From positions 1 through 24,541 of the forward strand of contig MCFE01000947.1 in NCBI GenBank assembly GCA_002104905.1: a DNA stretch of 24,541 nucleotides, in the 5' to 3' direction. The notes under the pieces are model-generated. The model had not been told where the DNA came from and did no database searches. It was given only the letters and a program-made list of their open reading frames with translations. Shown piece by piece: positions 1-10,271 of this stretch. The stretch's first letter is position 1, and the number at the start of each line of letters is the position of its first letter. This DNA is from Basidiobolus meristosporus CBS 931.73 (lineage: Eukaryota; Basidiobolomycota; Basidiobolomycetes; Basidiobolales; Basidiobolaceae). A program made the translations under genes and the position numbers.

Positions 1-455
1 CTTTGCAAACTGTACGGTGCATGAAGCAGCTGGATCCGAATCATCTCAGTTAAACCTGCCATGACCAAAATCCGGTTGATTGGGCCACGCTTTTTAGGGA
101 TTGACAACCCTCTTGTTGACAAATATGGGACTCGTGATTGCAAAGCAGCACGACTATACCCCTTTAGCCCCTAAAGTGTAAAGAAGACTTGGCTTGATAA
201 GCAGGTTACAAAAACGTTGGAGATCAGTCAGGTATGACTGTAGATCAACTCCTTGAATATATATATGACTGTGGATCAACTCCACAGCGGAGTTCTGGAA
301 TTCAATCAATCCAATAGCCTCTTAACCAATCAGCCCGCGTAAAAACCAAGCCCGATTGTTTGCATCAAGTTCATACTCATGTTTCAAACCCTTCTTTCAA
401 GGCTGAGTTTTCTCCACCAAAAATGTTGAACAAATTCACACTAGACCAGTGTCGA
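1..455. other. Non-coding or decayed DNA
   Basis: I see no gene here. The only clear structure is a 20-bp direct repeat with one mismatch: tatgactgtagatcaactcc at 233-252 and tatgactgtggatcaactcc at 264-283. The P450 relic to the right, read on the minus strand, should have its heme-binding C-terminal part here, but I cannot recognise one. Confidence 0.5.
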
Positions 456-870
456 TCAACGAAGATTTCTCCACATTGTTCTACTAGCAGAAACTGAAAA
501 CACGTTCTTGAATAGCCCCATTTCGGGATTCGTCATGCCAAGATCAGTGTTGCCAGTAAAGCGATCGGGTAGGAATTTCTCCAGGTCTGGAAAATAGGAC
601 TTCTTGTTGTGTAACGGGAAGATGTTAATGGTGAGCTGAGAACGTTCTGGGACATAGTAACCAGCAAGCATCGTGCCGCTACGTGCAGTTCGAAGATTAA
701 GAGGTACACTGGGGGATTGGCGCATGGCCTCAGACAGTACAGCATGTGTGTACTTGAGTTTGTTCATTTCTTCGTAATACGCTCAATAAAGAATCTATCC
801 GAGATATCTCCGAAAACTGACTCGAGCTCCGCAAAAAGATTCCTCTCCACTTGACAGGACTAGTTGCCCG
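456..870 (-). pseudogene. Cytochrome P450 relic (K-helix region)
   Basis: The minus-strand frame 456-767 carries the P450 K-helix ExxR motif in LSEAMRQSPSVPLNLRTA. It is followed by the region ending in FLPDRF, the usual F-x-P-x-R-F that precedes the heme loop. Just upstream (about 780-870), in another frame, the piece VERNLFAELESVFGD resembles the J helix, so a one-base frameshift separates the two. The oxygen-binding I helix is not convincing, and the heme-ligand F-x-x-G-x-R-x-C-x-G is absent. P450s of this general type are ER-anchored monooxygenases; the PSVPLNLRTA wording resembles fungal alkane/fatty-acid hydroxylase-like families, but I cannot assign a CYP family. It is a broken remnant, about a quarter of a normal 500-residue P450. 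Confidence 0.75.
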
Positions 871-1059
871 AGATGTGATGAGAATCGGCGGTTATCAGAA
901 CGTCAGTGTGCCTGTGTTGCCGAGGATTCATACAATCGAGGGACCAACTTCAGGGTAAGTGAACGGGCCTCTGGAGAGCGGTTAATGACTACATGCTGAG
1001 TTTCTTTGGTATGTAGCACACTTGGAATCCAATCATTCACCGTACCACTTTCACAATAA

Positions 1060-1563
1060 TTATGGGACACGGACTTCAGGACAGAAAACTTTAGAAAAAG
1101 CAATATCGAAGTGGAATGGGGTCGTCAAGATTTTCCCATCCTCATCCTCCAGGAAACTAATGATATGGATTTCAAGACCTTGTGTGAGCAAGAATACAGA
1201 GTTGCCTGTGATCACATAGTCGAGGTACGGTCATCACTGATCCGCATATGCATGGGATGGTGATGCTTACCAATTCAACAGCTGCAAGAAATCTTGAGTG
1301 CCCTACGAGGATTGAGAACTTCAGATGCTGAAGTGGTGACCGGTAACAAGGGGAAGATCACTGTACTTTGCTGTTTGTTTGCTTCGCTTCTCTTGCTTGA
1401 TTTACTCAATGCGAATTATTCCATACCACAAGAGGGTCGGTCAGGAAAAATGAAAACCATCCACCCAATTTGCCTATTGTCGGGGTCCAGTTTCGGGAGA
1501 TCAAGTTCTCCAAGAAACGATCATAGCTCTGTAGGAACCGAGACTCACCGACCTAATCGCTGA
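1060..1563 (+). pseudogene. Unidentified spliced coding remnant
   Basis: A plus-strand frame is open from 1060 to 1224 and includes EWGRQDFPILILQ and DFKTLCEQEYRVACDHIVE. It can be joined in frame to 1282-1563 (starting LQEILSALRGLR) by removing a 57-nt GTACGG...CAACAG intron at 1225-1281. The composition is protein-like, but I do not recognise the family. An upstream donor (GTAAGT at 955) hints at further exons to the left. There is no clear start or normal-length product, and it lies among relics, so a decayed gene fragment is the likeliest reading. The opposite strand is also partly open here, which lowers confidence. Confidence 0.3.
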
Positions 1564-2536
1564 ACGCTAGCTCTCTGGTTGACCGCATCCTCCTGACTCA
1601 CGCTCACAAGTAGCCCAGCCTTCGTCCTCAAACACCGTAGGTTTCAACCCGCCAATCTCCAAGGCAAACAAGGGGAGGCTATTGGGAAAAGTGCTCTCGG
1701 TACGTTCCCATTCCTCCTCAACTTGTTTGTGTCTTAGCAAATTCCCAGCCCAGGTTTTTCTGGGTGGGTACTTCTCTATGATCCAGGGACTGGTAACACC
1801 TTCGAACCTTCTCGAGTGCACTTTCAGTCTCTTCCCGTCGCATCTGCCGAAACGTAGAGTTGAACTTCACCAGGGATTTGAAGAGTATGTATAGTCGCAT
1901 TATCACTAGCTTATTCCAAGGGCCTTGTGATTGCAGTGTGGAACCATGAGATCAGTTTTTAAGTCTTGCTACTATGCGGCATCTCTTTCGCCCTTTCTCT
2001 TCCACACCTGTGCTTAATGGTTAGGTAACCCAGAGTTCTCCTGATCAGGCCCTTTAGTCAACCATGGATGTGTAGTACAGATGATGTTGCCAATTATTGG
2101 AATTGCGACATATTTGGAATCTTCACTGCAATTACTGGTGCTTGGATGGAATGGAATATGCTAAAATAGATCTAATAAAAGATTCTGCCTCTAATATCAA
2201 AATGATCTGATTTATATACCTCAAGATTCTACATAGCGTATTGCTCAATTATGAGCTACTTAGCATTCAGTGTATAAGACACTTGAAAATCTTAGAATTT
2301 GTGAAGGCCTGGATGTTAGGAAGATTACTCAAACTTGTACAAAACCCACCACATTTAGCACACCACTTCTTGGGATTTTTCTCAAAACATCCTTGTCATT
2401 AGCTTTGCAAAGCTCTTCTGAAAGCAGAAATACTTTATTACAATAAAGCAACATGTATATATGATGCAGCATTTCTTGCACCCAAAGTCATTACTATTAC
2501 TGCCTAGAATCTGATAACAATATAAGCAATTGAGAT
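1564..2536. other. AT-rich spacer without recognisable gene
   Basis: Several short frames overlap on both strands at 1567-1906. None shows a motif I can defend, although the minus-strand ones would be in the right place for an N-terminal P450 remnant. The stretch 1907-2536 is AT-rich with only short, stop-interrupted frames, and I see nothing specific in it. Confidence 0.4.
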
Positions 2537-3665
2537 CTATGGTTGATCGATATGAACGATTGTCCAACATTGGGTCAAAAATGGCCAAAAATCAACAAAC
2601 CAATGCATATAATTATGTATGTGGAGAGCGAGTAAACAGCAGGCTGCAGCGAGGGTAACAAACCCTGAGAATAGTATTGGAGGAATGTACTCCATTTTAC
2701 CGCCCCCAGCTGTACCCTTCAAAGCTGTGGCGATGGGTGTCCCTACTAGATTGCCGACTATTGTGGTAGCAAATACAAGACCTAGCGCATTTCCGAGCCG
2801 TTGAACACCTGAAAACCCTGTGAGTAGAGCTTCTCATTCTAGCATAGGCAAAGACTTACCAGTAATCTGCGCAGTCACTACGAAAAAGCCATACGCAAGA
2901 ACAAAAATACACATAAGAGCATAGTTATGAGCAAACAACCATAGCAACAGAATCGATATGCCTGCGAGGGAGGTACAACTGGTGATAGTGGCTGTATTCC
3001 CCAGTTTGTCAGCAACAAAGCCAAATATAATCCGGCCTACTGCATTTGCACCACTCATTAAGCACCGGAGCCAAATCCGGCATAAGTGCAGTATTCTAGC
3101 AATGGAGTTAGTTTTGTGCTCATACATCGATACTGTAAACACTCACCTGGAGTTAGGAAAAACGGGATAACATAGGCGAAGTATTCGAAAAAGGCGGTGG
3201 TAAGCAAAATAACAAATCTCTTATCCTGAAGTGCGGAGAAATCTAGCTGGAACGGTCGCTTAGGTCTCTCAACACGTCCCTTGAGAAGAAATGCTGCGAT
3301 AATTAGGAAAATAAATGCATGGATCGCAGAAATATTCCTAACGGTAGTAAAATTGCGCCTAACCCAACAAGCTTCCTTTGATTGGGCCCAGTAGTACGAT
3401 CAGTGCGGTACCAACAGTACCCACCAACGCCAGGACAGAAATCGAGACGCTCTCTTTGAAAACCTCGCGATAGTAGTAATCTTCGTGAAGTTGTACCCAA
3501 ATATCACCCATTGGCACAGGAAGGATCCTGTCACAACAAACCACCTTGAATTGGGTTAGTAAATTGCCGGCCGTTCAGTGTGCTGATATGTCCATGCCCG
3601 TAGCCCTTTGGTAGCGAGGTGCTCATCTCAAGGGATTTTTCTGTATTAACCGGATTTGCTGACAT
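2537..3665 (-). pseudogene. MFS monocarboxylate-transporter-like pseudogene
   Basis: Read on the minus strand, the pieces keep the order of a fungal MCT-type major facilitator. The start ATG is at 3663-3665, followed by a hydrophilic N-terminus and a first membrane segment (WFVVTGSFLCQWVIFGY). Next come a DYYYREVF piece, RPFQLDFSALQDKRFVILL, and the cytoplasmic-loop signature GRIIFGFVADKLG. Late segments follow, ending in PPILFSGFVTLAAACCLLAL. A 51-nt GTAAGT...TTTTCAG intron (about 2811-2861) still splices ITG to VQRLGNALGL in frame. Damage: a frameshift near 3545 after GGLL, another near 3075 next to stops, and loss of much of transmembrane segments 3-6. Family members move monocarboxylates or vitamins such as riboflavin across the plasma membrane; this copy should be non-functional. 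Confidence 0.85.
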
Positions 3666-4017
3666 TCTCAGGGAGATGGGGAAAATCGCACTGTAGATGG
3701 ATCTTATTTATTCCTAGCCGTGCGGATTTATAATTCAACCGACGGGATTTAACCTTTTGGCACGATCCCCATAAGCATATCCGCACATAAGGTTAAGTAT
3801 ACCCTGTGATACAGAAATCTTGTAAAAACCGGTTGGATTCCATATAAAACCGCTTGACTCCGTCCAATTAATTATGAGCTTAACCAACCACCTGGCTGAT
3901 GCTAACCTAAACTATTCATAACTAAGCAACCATATAGATAGCATAATCAGGAATATAAGCATCTAGCTATGTCTATTCCCTATACGTGGCCTCTTCTGTG
4001 CTTGTACCTGGACATTT
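3666..4017. other. Spacer between MFS relic and solo LTR
   Basis: I see no coding frame. It would have held the promoter of the MFS relic, which starts at 3665 on the minus strand. I recognise no specific regulatory site. Confidence 0.4.
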
Positions 4018-4363
4018 GGATATGTTGTAAAAATTTGGAATCCCACCTAAATATTCACCTAACTTAGTCACTTGGATCATTACCTACAAATCTTAGAGAA
4101 TACTGACCAAATTCCCTGTTGGTATTTACTTAGAATATTTTCACCAAAACATCAGGTACCCAGAGCACGAAAATTACAGAAGTTGCCCAAACAGCCCCAA
4201 ACTTTGCTTACATGTTCTTGGGACCTTCCCGAATATGCTTTGCCAAGACCATGTAAAAGTATAAATACTACTTTTACATTCAATAAATCATTAAGTGAAA
4301 ACCACAAAATCTACTTGTTCTCCCAATCACTTCCAATATTTCCAAGACTTGTACAACTGGATA
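4018..4363 (+). repeat. Solo Ty1/copia LTR with GGATA target duplication
   Basis: The LTR runs 4023-4358 (336 bp) from TGTTGTAAAA to GTACAACT. The last base is A in the other copies, giving TACAACA. It is flanked on both sides by the identical 5-mer GGATA (4018-4022 and 4359-4363), the 5-bp duplication expected of a copia integrase. The LTR is in plus orientation, opposite to the large composite. Its TATA box lies in an 11-bp perfect inverted repeat (4251-4261 with 4269-4279). No internal region is attached, so this is a solo LTR left by LTR-LTR recombination. Confidence 0.9.
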
Positions 4364-5067
4364 ATGTGCCCCCATAGATTTCTGCCACTGGGACAAAAGC
4401 TTAAGTCTTTTCATAGATCTTTCATATGTAATTCATGATATATATTTTTCCCAATTATACTGTAGTTTATATATATATTGAACTGTAAGGAATCTCTACT
4501 GCACAAACCTAGATGATTTATTATGAAAAGACAAGTAATCAATGTGCTTTAAATCTGACCATATAGTACTCCACACTAAATTGCAATCAACTTATAGTCA
4601 CACAACTGGCTAATGGAAGTTATCGTTAGTTAATATCACTTGAGGAAAGCCATCCACAGTTTAGAAGAATCCTGTGAGTAATGAGGTGCCAATGTGCTAT
4701 AAAATGTGGCAATTAACCTGTGATACTCAATCTACTCTTTAGCACTAATTGCTTCCAAGGTTAAAGCAGGTTTCCAGCATATAATGATAGATTTAGTAAC
4801 TGATCTTACTTTTGTTGTTTCTACACATTTGCAGCTGCAATCAGTATCTCAGGCAAATGCTGTGTACTCCAGTAAGGTTGACTCTGGGTTGACATTTATA
4901 TATTTTCATGAGTTTCCTGTGAGACATGGAATCCTTACTTCTTCAGATTTTTATATCATTGATCAACCAGCACCAGGTGTGCACCTTGAGCCATTCCAAC
5001 ACAACCATACCCATTAGTTTCAATGCCCCAAATATATATAGCTGATACAGTTCCAGACTGCATAGGC
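4364..5067. other. AT-rich DNA of unknown origin
   Basis: One plus-strand frame (4784-5017, 77 codons) is open, but it has no recognised motif and no start context worth defending. It may be a relic of an older element. I see no RNA gene or tandem array. Confidence 0.35.
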
Positions 5068-5320
5068 TGTTACAAGTTGCAAGAGTCATACAGATATTGG
5101 AGTTAGTTAGATGACCAAATAGATTACCTGGCTTTCACTCAATGCTTTACTGAATGGCAAAGCTGCATTGATACTTATCCAGGATTATGGCAATCAGTCA
5201 CATTCAATGTGCTTAGAAAGATTGTATCAGTATCTGTACAGAGCTGGAGCACATTGGCCTAACTTGTTAAGCTATACACTCTGATAACATGACTTTTGAG
5301 CAGATATATTGAAAGCAAAT
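5068..5320 (-). repeat. Old diverged copia LTR fragment, minus orientation
   Basis: It starts TGTTACAAG and then follows the same block order as the young LTRs: a GCAAGAGTCA...ATATTGG block, a 'gattacctggctttcactc' block, a 'tttactgaatg' block, the former TATA/inverted-repeat zone, and 'gcttagaaagat'. Similarity fades near 5260-5310. It is clearly more diverged than the LTRs at 5574, 9922 and 17596 and is interrupted on the right by an opposite-strand LTR. Confidence 0.6.
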
Positions 5321-5573
5321 TGTATTGTGAGTTTGGTTACTACCCCTATGTACTCCTATGACTTGGTCACTTTTGTGTGCAAGTCTCAGAGTATTTGTCT
5401 AAGTACTTTGCTCAGATTTACCTGGAATGCTTCACCAAACATCAACTATGGAGGACATCATATAGTGAAAGGTTGTCCAGACACCTCCAAGCTCAACATA
5501 TGTACTCTTGCAACTTTGCCAAGAATATTTAAGTGCTTGTATCATAAGGACTAGTATGAATATAACAATGACA
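5321..5573 (+). repeat. Left part of an old plus-oriented copia LTR, split by the composite
   Basis: From about 5321 the sequence aligns with the plus-oriented solo LTR. Matching blocks include 'acttggtcacttt', 'tttacctggaatgcttcacc' against 'tttacttagaatattttcacc', and the 'ccagacacctccaagctc' block. The alignment stops at 5573, where the minus-strand composite begins. The missing 3' end of this LTR lies at 17946-18008 on the other side of the composite, so the composite sits inside this LTR. Confidence 0.65.
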
Positions 5574-5925
5574 TGTTGTAAGAGTCTTGGAGATATTGTA
5601 AGTGATTTGGGAGAACAAGTAGATTATGTGGTTTTCACTTAATGATTTATTGAATGTAAAAGTAACATTTATACTTTTACCTGGTCTTGGCATAACAAAC
5701 ATGTAGAATAGGTTAAGTAAAGGTCCCAAGAGCATGTGTGCAAAGTTTGAGGCTGTTTGGACAACTTTAAGAATTATCATGTTCTGGGTATCTGGTATTT
5801 TGGTGAAAATATTCTAAGTAAATCCCAACAAGGAATTTGGTCAGTATTCTCTAGGATTTGCAGGTGATGATCTAAGTGACCAAGTTAGGTGAATATTTAG
5901 GTGGAAATACATATTTTTTACAACA
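5574..5925 (-). repeat. Left LTR of the composite (3' LTR of element A)
   Basis: 352 bp on the plus strand, from TGTTGTAAGAG to TTTTTACAACA, with the 8-bp inverted termini TGTTGTAA and TTACAACA. The internal purine-rich tract GAGTGGAAG lies next to it at 5926-5934 on the minus strand, which makes this the 3' LTR of element A. The TATA box (TATAAATG) is inside a 9-bp inverted repeat, 5656-5664 with 5672-5680. It differs from the middle LTR at many positions, so the pair is not a fresh insertion. Confidence 0.9.
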
Positions 5926-6718
5926 CTTCCACTCAGCTAAATGTTCATACTGACTAGTCGTAACTTTGACCTAAGATATTCAAACTTATCTCTAGCTAAT
6001 TATTTGGTAAATATGTCTGCAATCATTTCATCTGTAGTACAGTAAACTAAGCTAACCAAGTTATTCTATATAGCATCATGTATGCAACATGATGTCTAAT
6101 ATCAGTGTGCTTGGTTCTAGCATGAAAAGTTGGATTTCTACCTAATTGTATACATCCTTGATTATCTTGCAATAAAGTAATAGGTGTTTTTTGACATAGG
6201 CTTAAATCTGTAAAACGCTTTCTTAACCACATTACTTTTTTTGTAGCTTCACAGGCTGCCATGTACTCTGCCTCTATGGTAGAAAGTGCTATGGTTGGTT
6301 GCTTTCTTGAATTCCATGAAGTGGCTCCTTTACAGTAAAGAAACAAGTATCCTGTGGTGGATCTTCTGTCTTCCAAATTTTGTCCCCAATCTGCATCAGA
6401 GTATCCCACAAGATCTTGTTCTGAATCCTTGTAAGTGTATCTTAAGCAGATATCAGCAGTTCCTTTTAGGTATCTAAAAATCTGCTTAACTGCTGCAATA
6501 TGATCAGATCCATAGTTCTGATTATATTGGCTGACAACTCCCACTGAATATGAGATATCTGGACATGTTCCAGGCATGTTATACATCAGATTGCCAACCA
6601 TAGACTGATGAGGAAAGTCAGGGCTTTCAGATGGCACCAAGCTCTCTTGATTTGGTTGAGTTTTGACCAAGTTGAGGTTTGTCTCCATTGGGGTAGCTGC
6701 TGGTTTACAGTCTTCCAT
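5926..6718 (-). pseudogene. Copia element A: end of RT, RNase H and 3' end
   Basis: The frame 6047-6718 begins at MEDCKPAATPMETNL, the RT/RNase H connection. It holds a copia RNase H with the acidic residues in GYSDADWGQ, STIEAEYM and LLQDNQGC. It should continue as RHHF...ADIFTK but shifts frame after TKHTDIRHH, near 6090-6100. The remainder, with ADIFT still visible in another frame, runs to a TAG at 5937-5939. RNase H removes the RNA strand during reverse transcription. The purine-rich tract for plus-strand priming follows directly at 5926-5934. The active-site residues survive, but the 3' frame is broken. Confidence 0.9.
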
Positions 6719-6726
6719 TTTCTACT

Positions 6727-7643
6727 TCTTTAGTATATCTTGAATATACTTGGATTGGCTTAGGGTAATAGTCTGGGTACTTCTGTCTATGGAGAACTTA
6801 ATCTCTAAGTACTAACCAAGTTCTCCTAGATTGGACATCTTGAACTCCTTAGATAGGCTGGATTTAGTCTCTTCCAATGTTTCTAGGTTACTGGTGGCTA
6901 AAATAAGATCATCCACATATAGAGCTAATAGAACTGGATTTGCTCTATCTGGTTCATAGTATATACTATAGTTGGCATTACTCCTTTTGAAACTCAAAGA
7001 TTCCAAATAAGAATCTATCATGCAATTCCAGGCTCTTGGTGATTGTTTGAGACCATATAGTGACTTTTTAAGTTTGCAGACCAAATGGGGGTTATCTTGG
7101 TCAACAAACCCATCAGGCTGGTCCATATACATGTCCTCATCAAGTTCTCCATTCAAAAATGCGGTTTTTACATCCATTTGATGAATAAAATACTTATATT
7201 TGGCTGCAATAGCCAATATTAATCTGATGGAATTAAACTTGGCTACTGGTGCAAAGGTCTCAGTATAGTCAAGTCCTTTTGTTTGAGAGTATCCTTTGGC
7301 CAAAAGTCTTGCTTTGTATCTTTGAATTGTACCATCAGCTTTGTATTTTTGTCTTGAAGACCCATCTGCATGCAATTAATTTTTGGTTGATTGGTAATTT
7401 GACTAAGTCCCAAGTTTGATTTTCCATTAGGGCCTGAAATTCCTCAGTCATTGCAGATCTCTAAAACTTTGCCTGAGAGCTATTTAGCGCCTCTTTTACA
7501 GTCTTGGGTTCATCAATATGAACTGAATAGGCATAGGCTAAGTTTGTACCCTCATTGATATAGTAATTTGAGCTATTTCTTGTCAAATTGGATCTCCAGG
7601 CATTTGATACATAAATGATCACTTCTGGGATATTCCTGGGCAC
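6727..7643 (-). pseudogene. Copia element A: reverse transcriptase
   Basis: The main frame 6812-7375 carries RT_2-type motifs in order: GLDYTETFAPVAKFNSIRL, the motif-A aspartate in HQMDVKTAFLNG, QPDGFV, KKSLYGLKQSPRAWN, and the catalytic YVDD (LALYVDDLILA). The region just upstream (7376-7643) keeps the RT N-terminus in shifted frames (TVKEALNSSQAKF). A stop separates the two near 7376. The 3' side is interrupted at LGELG by a change near 6812 before the expected YYLGI block. Catalytic residues of RT are present, but the polyprotein cannot be made as one chain from this copy. Confidence 0.9.
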
Positions 7644-8651
7644 TCATTCTGGCTGAACCACGGCTGTAGAGTCCTCTGGAGTGAAAAAGCTTACATTATT
7701 TTGATCTGATTTAATCCCAACAATTAGTGGACTTGAGATTAGATTTTTGTCATCATCTGATGTCATTTTTTGTGAAAATTTTGAATTTTCATCAAACAAC
7801 GCATCCCTGGACTTGATTAGCTTCTTTGCTTTGGTATTGTAGAGTTTGTTTGCTTTACTCTCATTGCAGTAGCCCAAAAATATGCATTTACACTTTTGGG
7901 CTCAAGTTTTGGCTGATTTCCAGGCAGTTTCTTGGCATATGCTGTACACCCATATATTCTTAGATGTTCTGCACTTGGTCTGTATCCATACCATGCTTCA
8001 TATGGAGTAGAGCCACAAATCATTCTGTTATCACTCCTATTTTTAAGGTATACAGCTGTAGCAATTGATTCTGCCCAAAAATCATACAATAATTTTTGAT
8101 CATGGATCATAGATCTTGCCATATCAGTTATTGATCTGCTTGCTTGTTCTGCTACTCCATTTTGCTGTTGGGAGTATGGTACAGTAGTCTCTTGCTTTAT
8201 CCCATGAATTTTCCAGAAGTAGATGAAGAGTTATGAGGTATATTCTCCACCATTGTCAGAGCGTATTTTCTTAATTTTTTTCACCAGTTTCTCTCTCCAC
8301 CATGGCTTTAAGCTCCCTGAACTTAGACAGAGCTTCTTCCTTTCTCTCCATGAAGTAGACCCATGTGTATCTTGTGTAATCATCAATAAAAGTGATTAAA
8401 TACTTCATCCCACCTAAGGATAAACTTTGCATAGGTCCACTAAGATCTGAGTGAATTAGAACTAATATTTTCTTAGTATTGATTAACCCGGAGCTTTTGA
8501 ACAGTTGTCTAGCTTGTTTCCCATATATGCAGGCTTCACAATGCTCCAAACTAGCTGGGGGATCAATTTTTACTCCAGAAATTAGCTGATCTTTGATCAT
8601 TTTGTGCAAATAATCAAAATTGATGTGCCCAAATCTCCTGTGCCAAAGCAT
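7644..8651 (-). pseudogene. Copia element A: integrase
   Basis: The N-terminal zinc-binding HHCC domain is intact: LWHRRFGHINFDYL supplies the histidines and EHCEACIYGKQ the cysteines. The catalytic core shows the first aspartate in HSDLSGPM, the second in RSDNGGEY, and the glutamate in the QQNGVAE block. A run of seven A residues (minus strand, near 8275) has one extra base relative to element C and breaks the frame after GEKN. A TAA follows YTS a little further on. The frame 7817-8122 continues with MARSMIHDQK and STPYEAWYG. The frame 7644-7877 covers the variable linker before RT. Role: insertion of cDNA into the host chromosome. Confidence 0.9.
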
Positions 8652-8660
8652 TGGTGTTTC

Positions 8661-9150
8661 TTAATTTAAGTTACTTATATGGGCTTCCCAATATGATGGA
8701 ATATAAGTCAACTTGTAAAGGTTTTGATCTCTGATACCCAAAGCAATATGGGCACCATTTTGATCAGCAATCTTGCATCCAGGATTGTCAAAGCTGAAAC
8801 TGAGTCCTTCTGCAGTGGCCTTGCTCACAGATAGTAGGTTCTTGGCTATTTCTGGTACATAGAGTACTTCTTTAAAGGTCAGTGTATGGCTTCCTTCACT
8901 GCTTCTAAGGTTTACTTGGCTGTTTCCTTCTCCCACTGCATCAAGTGTTCTATTGTCACCCATGAAAACCTTCTTAATTGGAATCTCTTGATATTGGGTA
9001 AAAAGTTTTTTTTGGTGTGTAAAGTGTTGAGATGCTCCGGAGTCAATATACCACATCTGAGAATCCTTGTTTGAGATCATATTTGAGTGCTGATATGAAT
9101 AGTCTATCTTCAGTTGTTGCAGCATTTCAATACTCAGGCTTCTTTTGCTG
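8661..9150 (-). pseudogene. Copia element A: protease and pre-integrase region
   Basis: The frame 8661-9125 contains the aspartic protease active site DSGAS in MWYIDSGASQHFT. Next come VFMGDN, GEGNSQVNL, LYVPEIAKNLLSVSKA and other blocks typical of the copia protease to gag_pre-integrase segment. The protease would cleave the Gag-Pol polyprotein inside the particle. It is joined to the integrase by a stop or shift near 8651-8661 (a TAA stands where element C reads a continuous LNEETPILWHRRFGH). Confidence 0.9.
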
Positions 9151-9916
9151 ATTATCTTTCTTTATGAGACACCGGTCTGATGTGTGTCCTTTCCTTTTGC
9201 AGTAGTTACATAACAGGTTTGCTGTTGTCTTTGTAGGGTCTTGGGTACCTCCCTGGTTGGTTATCATTGCTTATTAAAGCATTCTCTTCTTCCTTCTTAT
9301 TGGCACTTGATTTTCTTAATTCTTCATCCAGGAGCCTTCCATAGTACATAATTAAGGGTCAAATCTTCAGTTCTGGACTCTAGGGATGATTCAAGGCCCT
9401 GAAACCTGTCTGTCAGGCTATTCAGGATTGTAACTATCACATCCTCATCAGTAGTTGGTATGCTCACAGATTCCATTTCGTCTACCAGCAGGGTAATTCT
9501 GTTAATACAGATTTTCATTTCTTCTCCTGGCAGCATCTTTAGTAGTGAAAGAATTTTTGTCTCAGATACATTTTCTTAGCAGCTGAACATGACTGGTAGG
9601 TGTCTTCTAATGCCTTCCAGGCATTATTTGCTGTTTTTGCTCTTGAGCATTGAATTAGCAATTTGTCCTTATCATTAAGGCAAATGCAGTTAAAGGCACT
9701 TTGTTCTTTCTTCTGGTACTTTAAGGCTGCCTCTCCTATGCTTTTGGAGGGCATTCTTCTCCCATGACAATATCCCAAAGGCCTCTTTCTTGTAGCACCA
9801 TCTTCAACTTCACCTTCCACACCTTGGTAGTTAGATCCATCCAACTTTACAGCAGAGGGAAAAATTCCAGTAATGGCAGTAGTAGACATTGCAGAGAGTG
9901 ACAGCTTGTGGCTCAT
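9151..9916 (-). pseudogene. Copia element A: Gag
   Basis: Gag begins at ATG 9914-9916, only a few bases inside the LTR and within the primer-binding site. The early frame shows SAVKLDGSNYQ, the common copia Gag N-terminal motif. One extra base turns the expected YQVWKVKM into a shifted sequence. The frame 9324-9536 continues with the helical UBN2-type segment (ESVSIPTTDEDVIVTILNSL). Around 9170-9215 another frame keeps an intact CCHC zinc knuckle, CNYCKRKGHTSDRC. Gag would package the RNA and form the particle. At least three frame changes make this copy non-coding as a whole. Confidence 0.85.
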
Positions 9917-9921
9917 AAACC
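9904..9921 (-). promoter_or_regulatory. Degenerate primer-binding site of element A
   Basis: On the minus strand the bases directly behind the LTR read GGTTTATGAGCC. Relative to element C (GGTTATGAGTCC) it has one extra T, then matches and fades. The Gag start ATG is at 9914-9916 within it. Priming from this copy would be impaired. Confidence 0.6.
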
Positions 9922-10271
9922 GGTTGTAAGAGTCTTGGAGTATATGGCAGTGATTAGGGAGAACCAGTAGATTATGTGGCTTTTACTTAATGATTTATTA
10001 AATGTAAAAGTAGTATTTATACTTTGACGTGATATTGGCATCACAAGCATGTAGAATAGGCTTAAAAAGGTCCCACAATTATGTATGCAAAGTTTGGGGC
10101 TGGTTGGATCACTTTGAGAATTTTCATGTTCTGGGTACCTGGTATTTTGGTGAGAATATTCCAAGTAAATCCCAACAAGGAACTTGGTTAGTATTCTCTA
10201 GGATTTGAATTTAATATTCTAAGTGGCTAGGTTAGGTGCATATTTAGGTGGAATTACAAAGTTTTACAACA
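9922..10271 (-). repeat. Shared middle LTR (5' LTR of A, 3' LTR of B)
   Basis: 350 bp, starting GGTTGTAAGAG (the first T of the usual TGTTGTAA is changed) and ending TTTTACAACA. On its left is the primer-binding region of element A; on its right is the purine-rich tract GGGTGGGAG (minus strand, 10272-10280) belonging to element B. One LTR therefore serves two elements in tandem. The TATA zone is at 10004-10028, with one mismatch in the inverted repeat. Confidence 0.9.

Noticed and set aside
4072-4377. 101-codon plus-strand frame as a gene
   Set aside because: It lies almost entirely within the solo LTR. The same translation (INTTFTFNKSLSENH) recurs in every LTR copy, so it is LTR sequence read as protein.
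9913-10164. LTR-spanning frames (also 5529-5780 and 17524-17838) as small proteins
   Set aside because: These are homologous LTR readings with no Gag or Pol motif. Gag starts inside the PBS in another frame.
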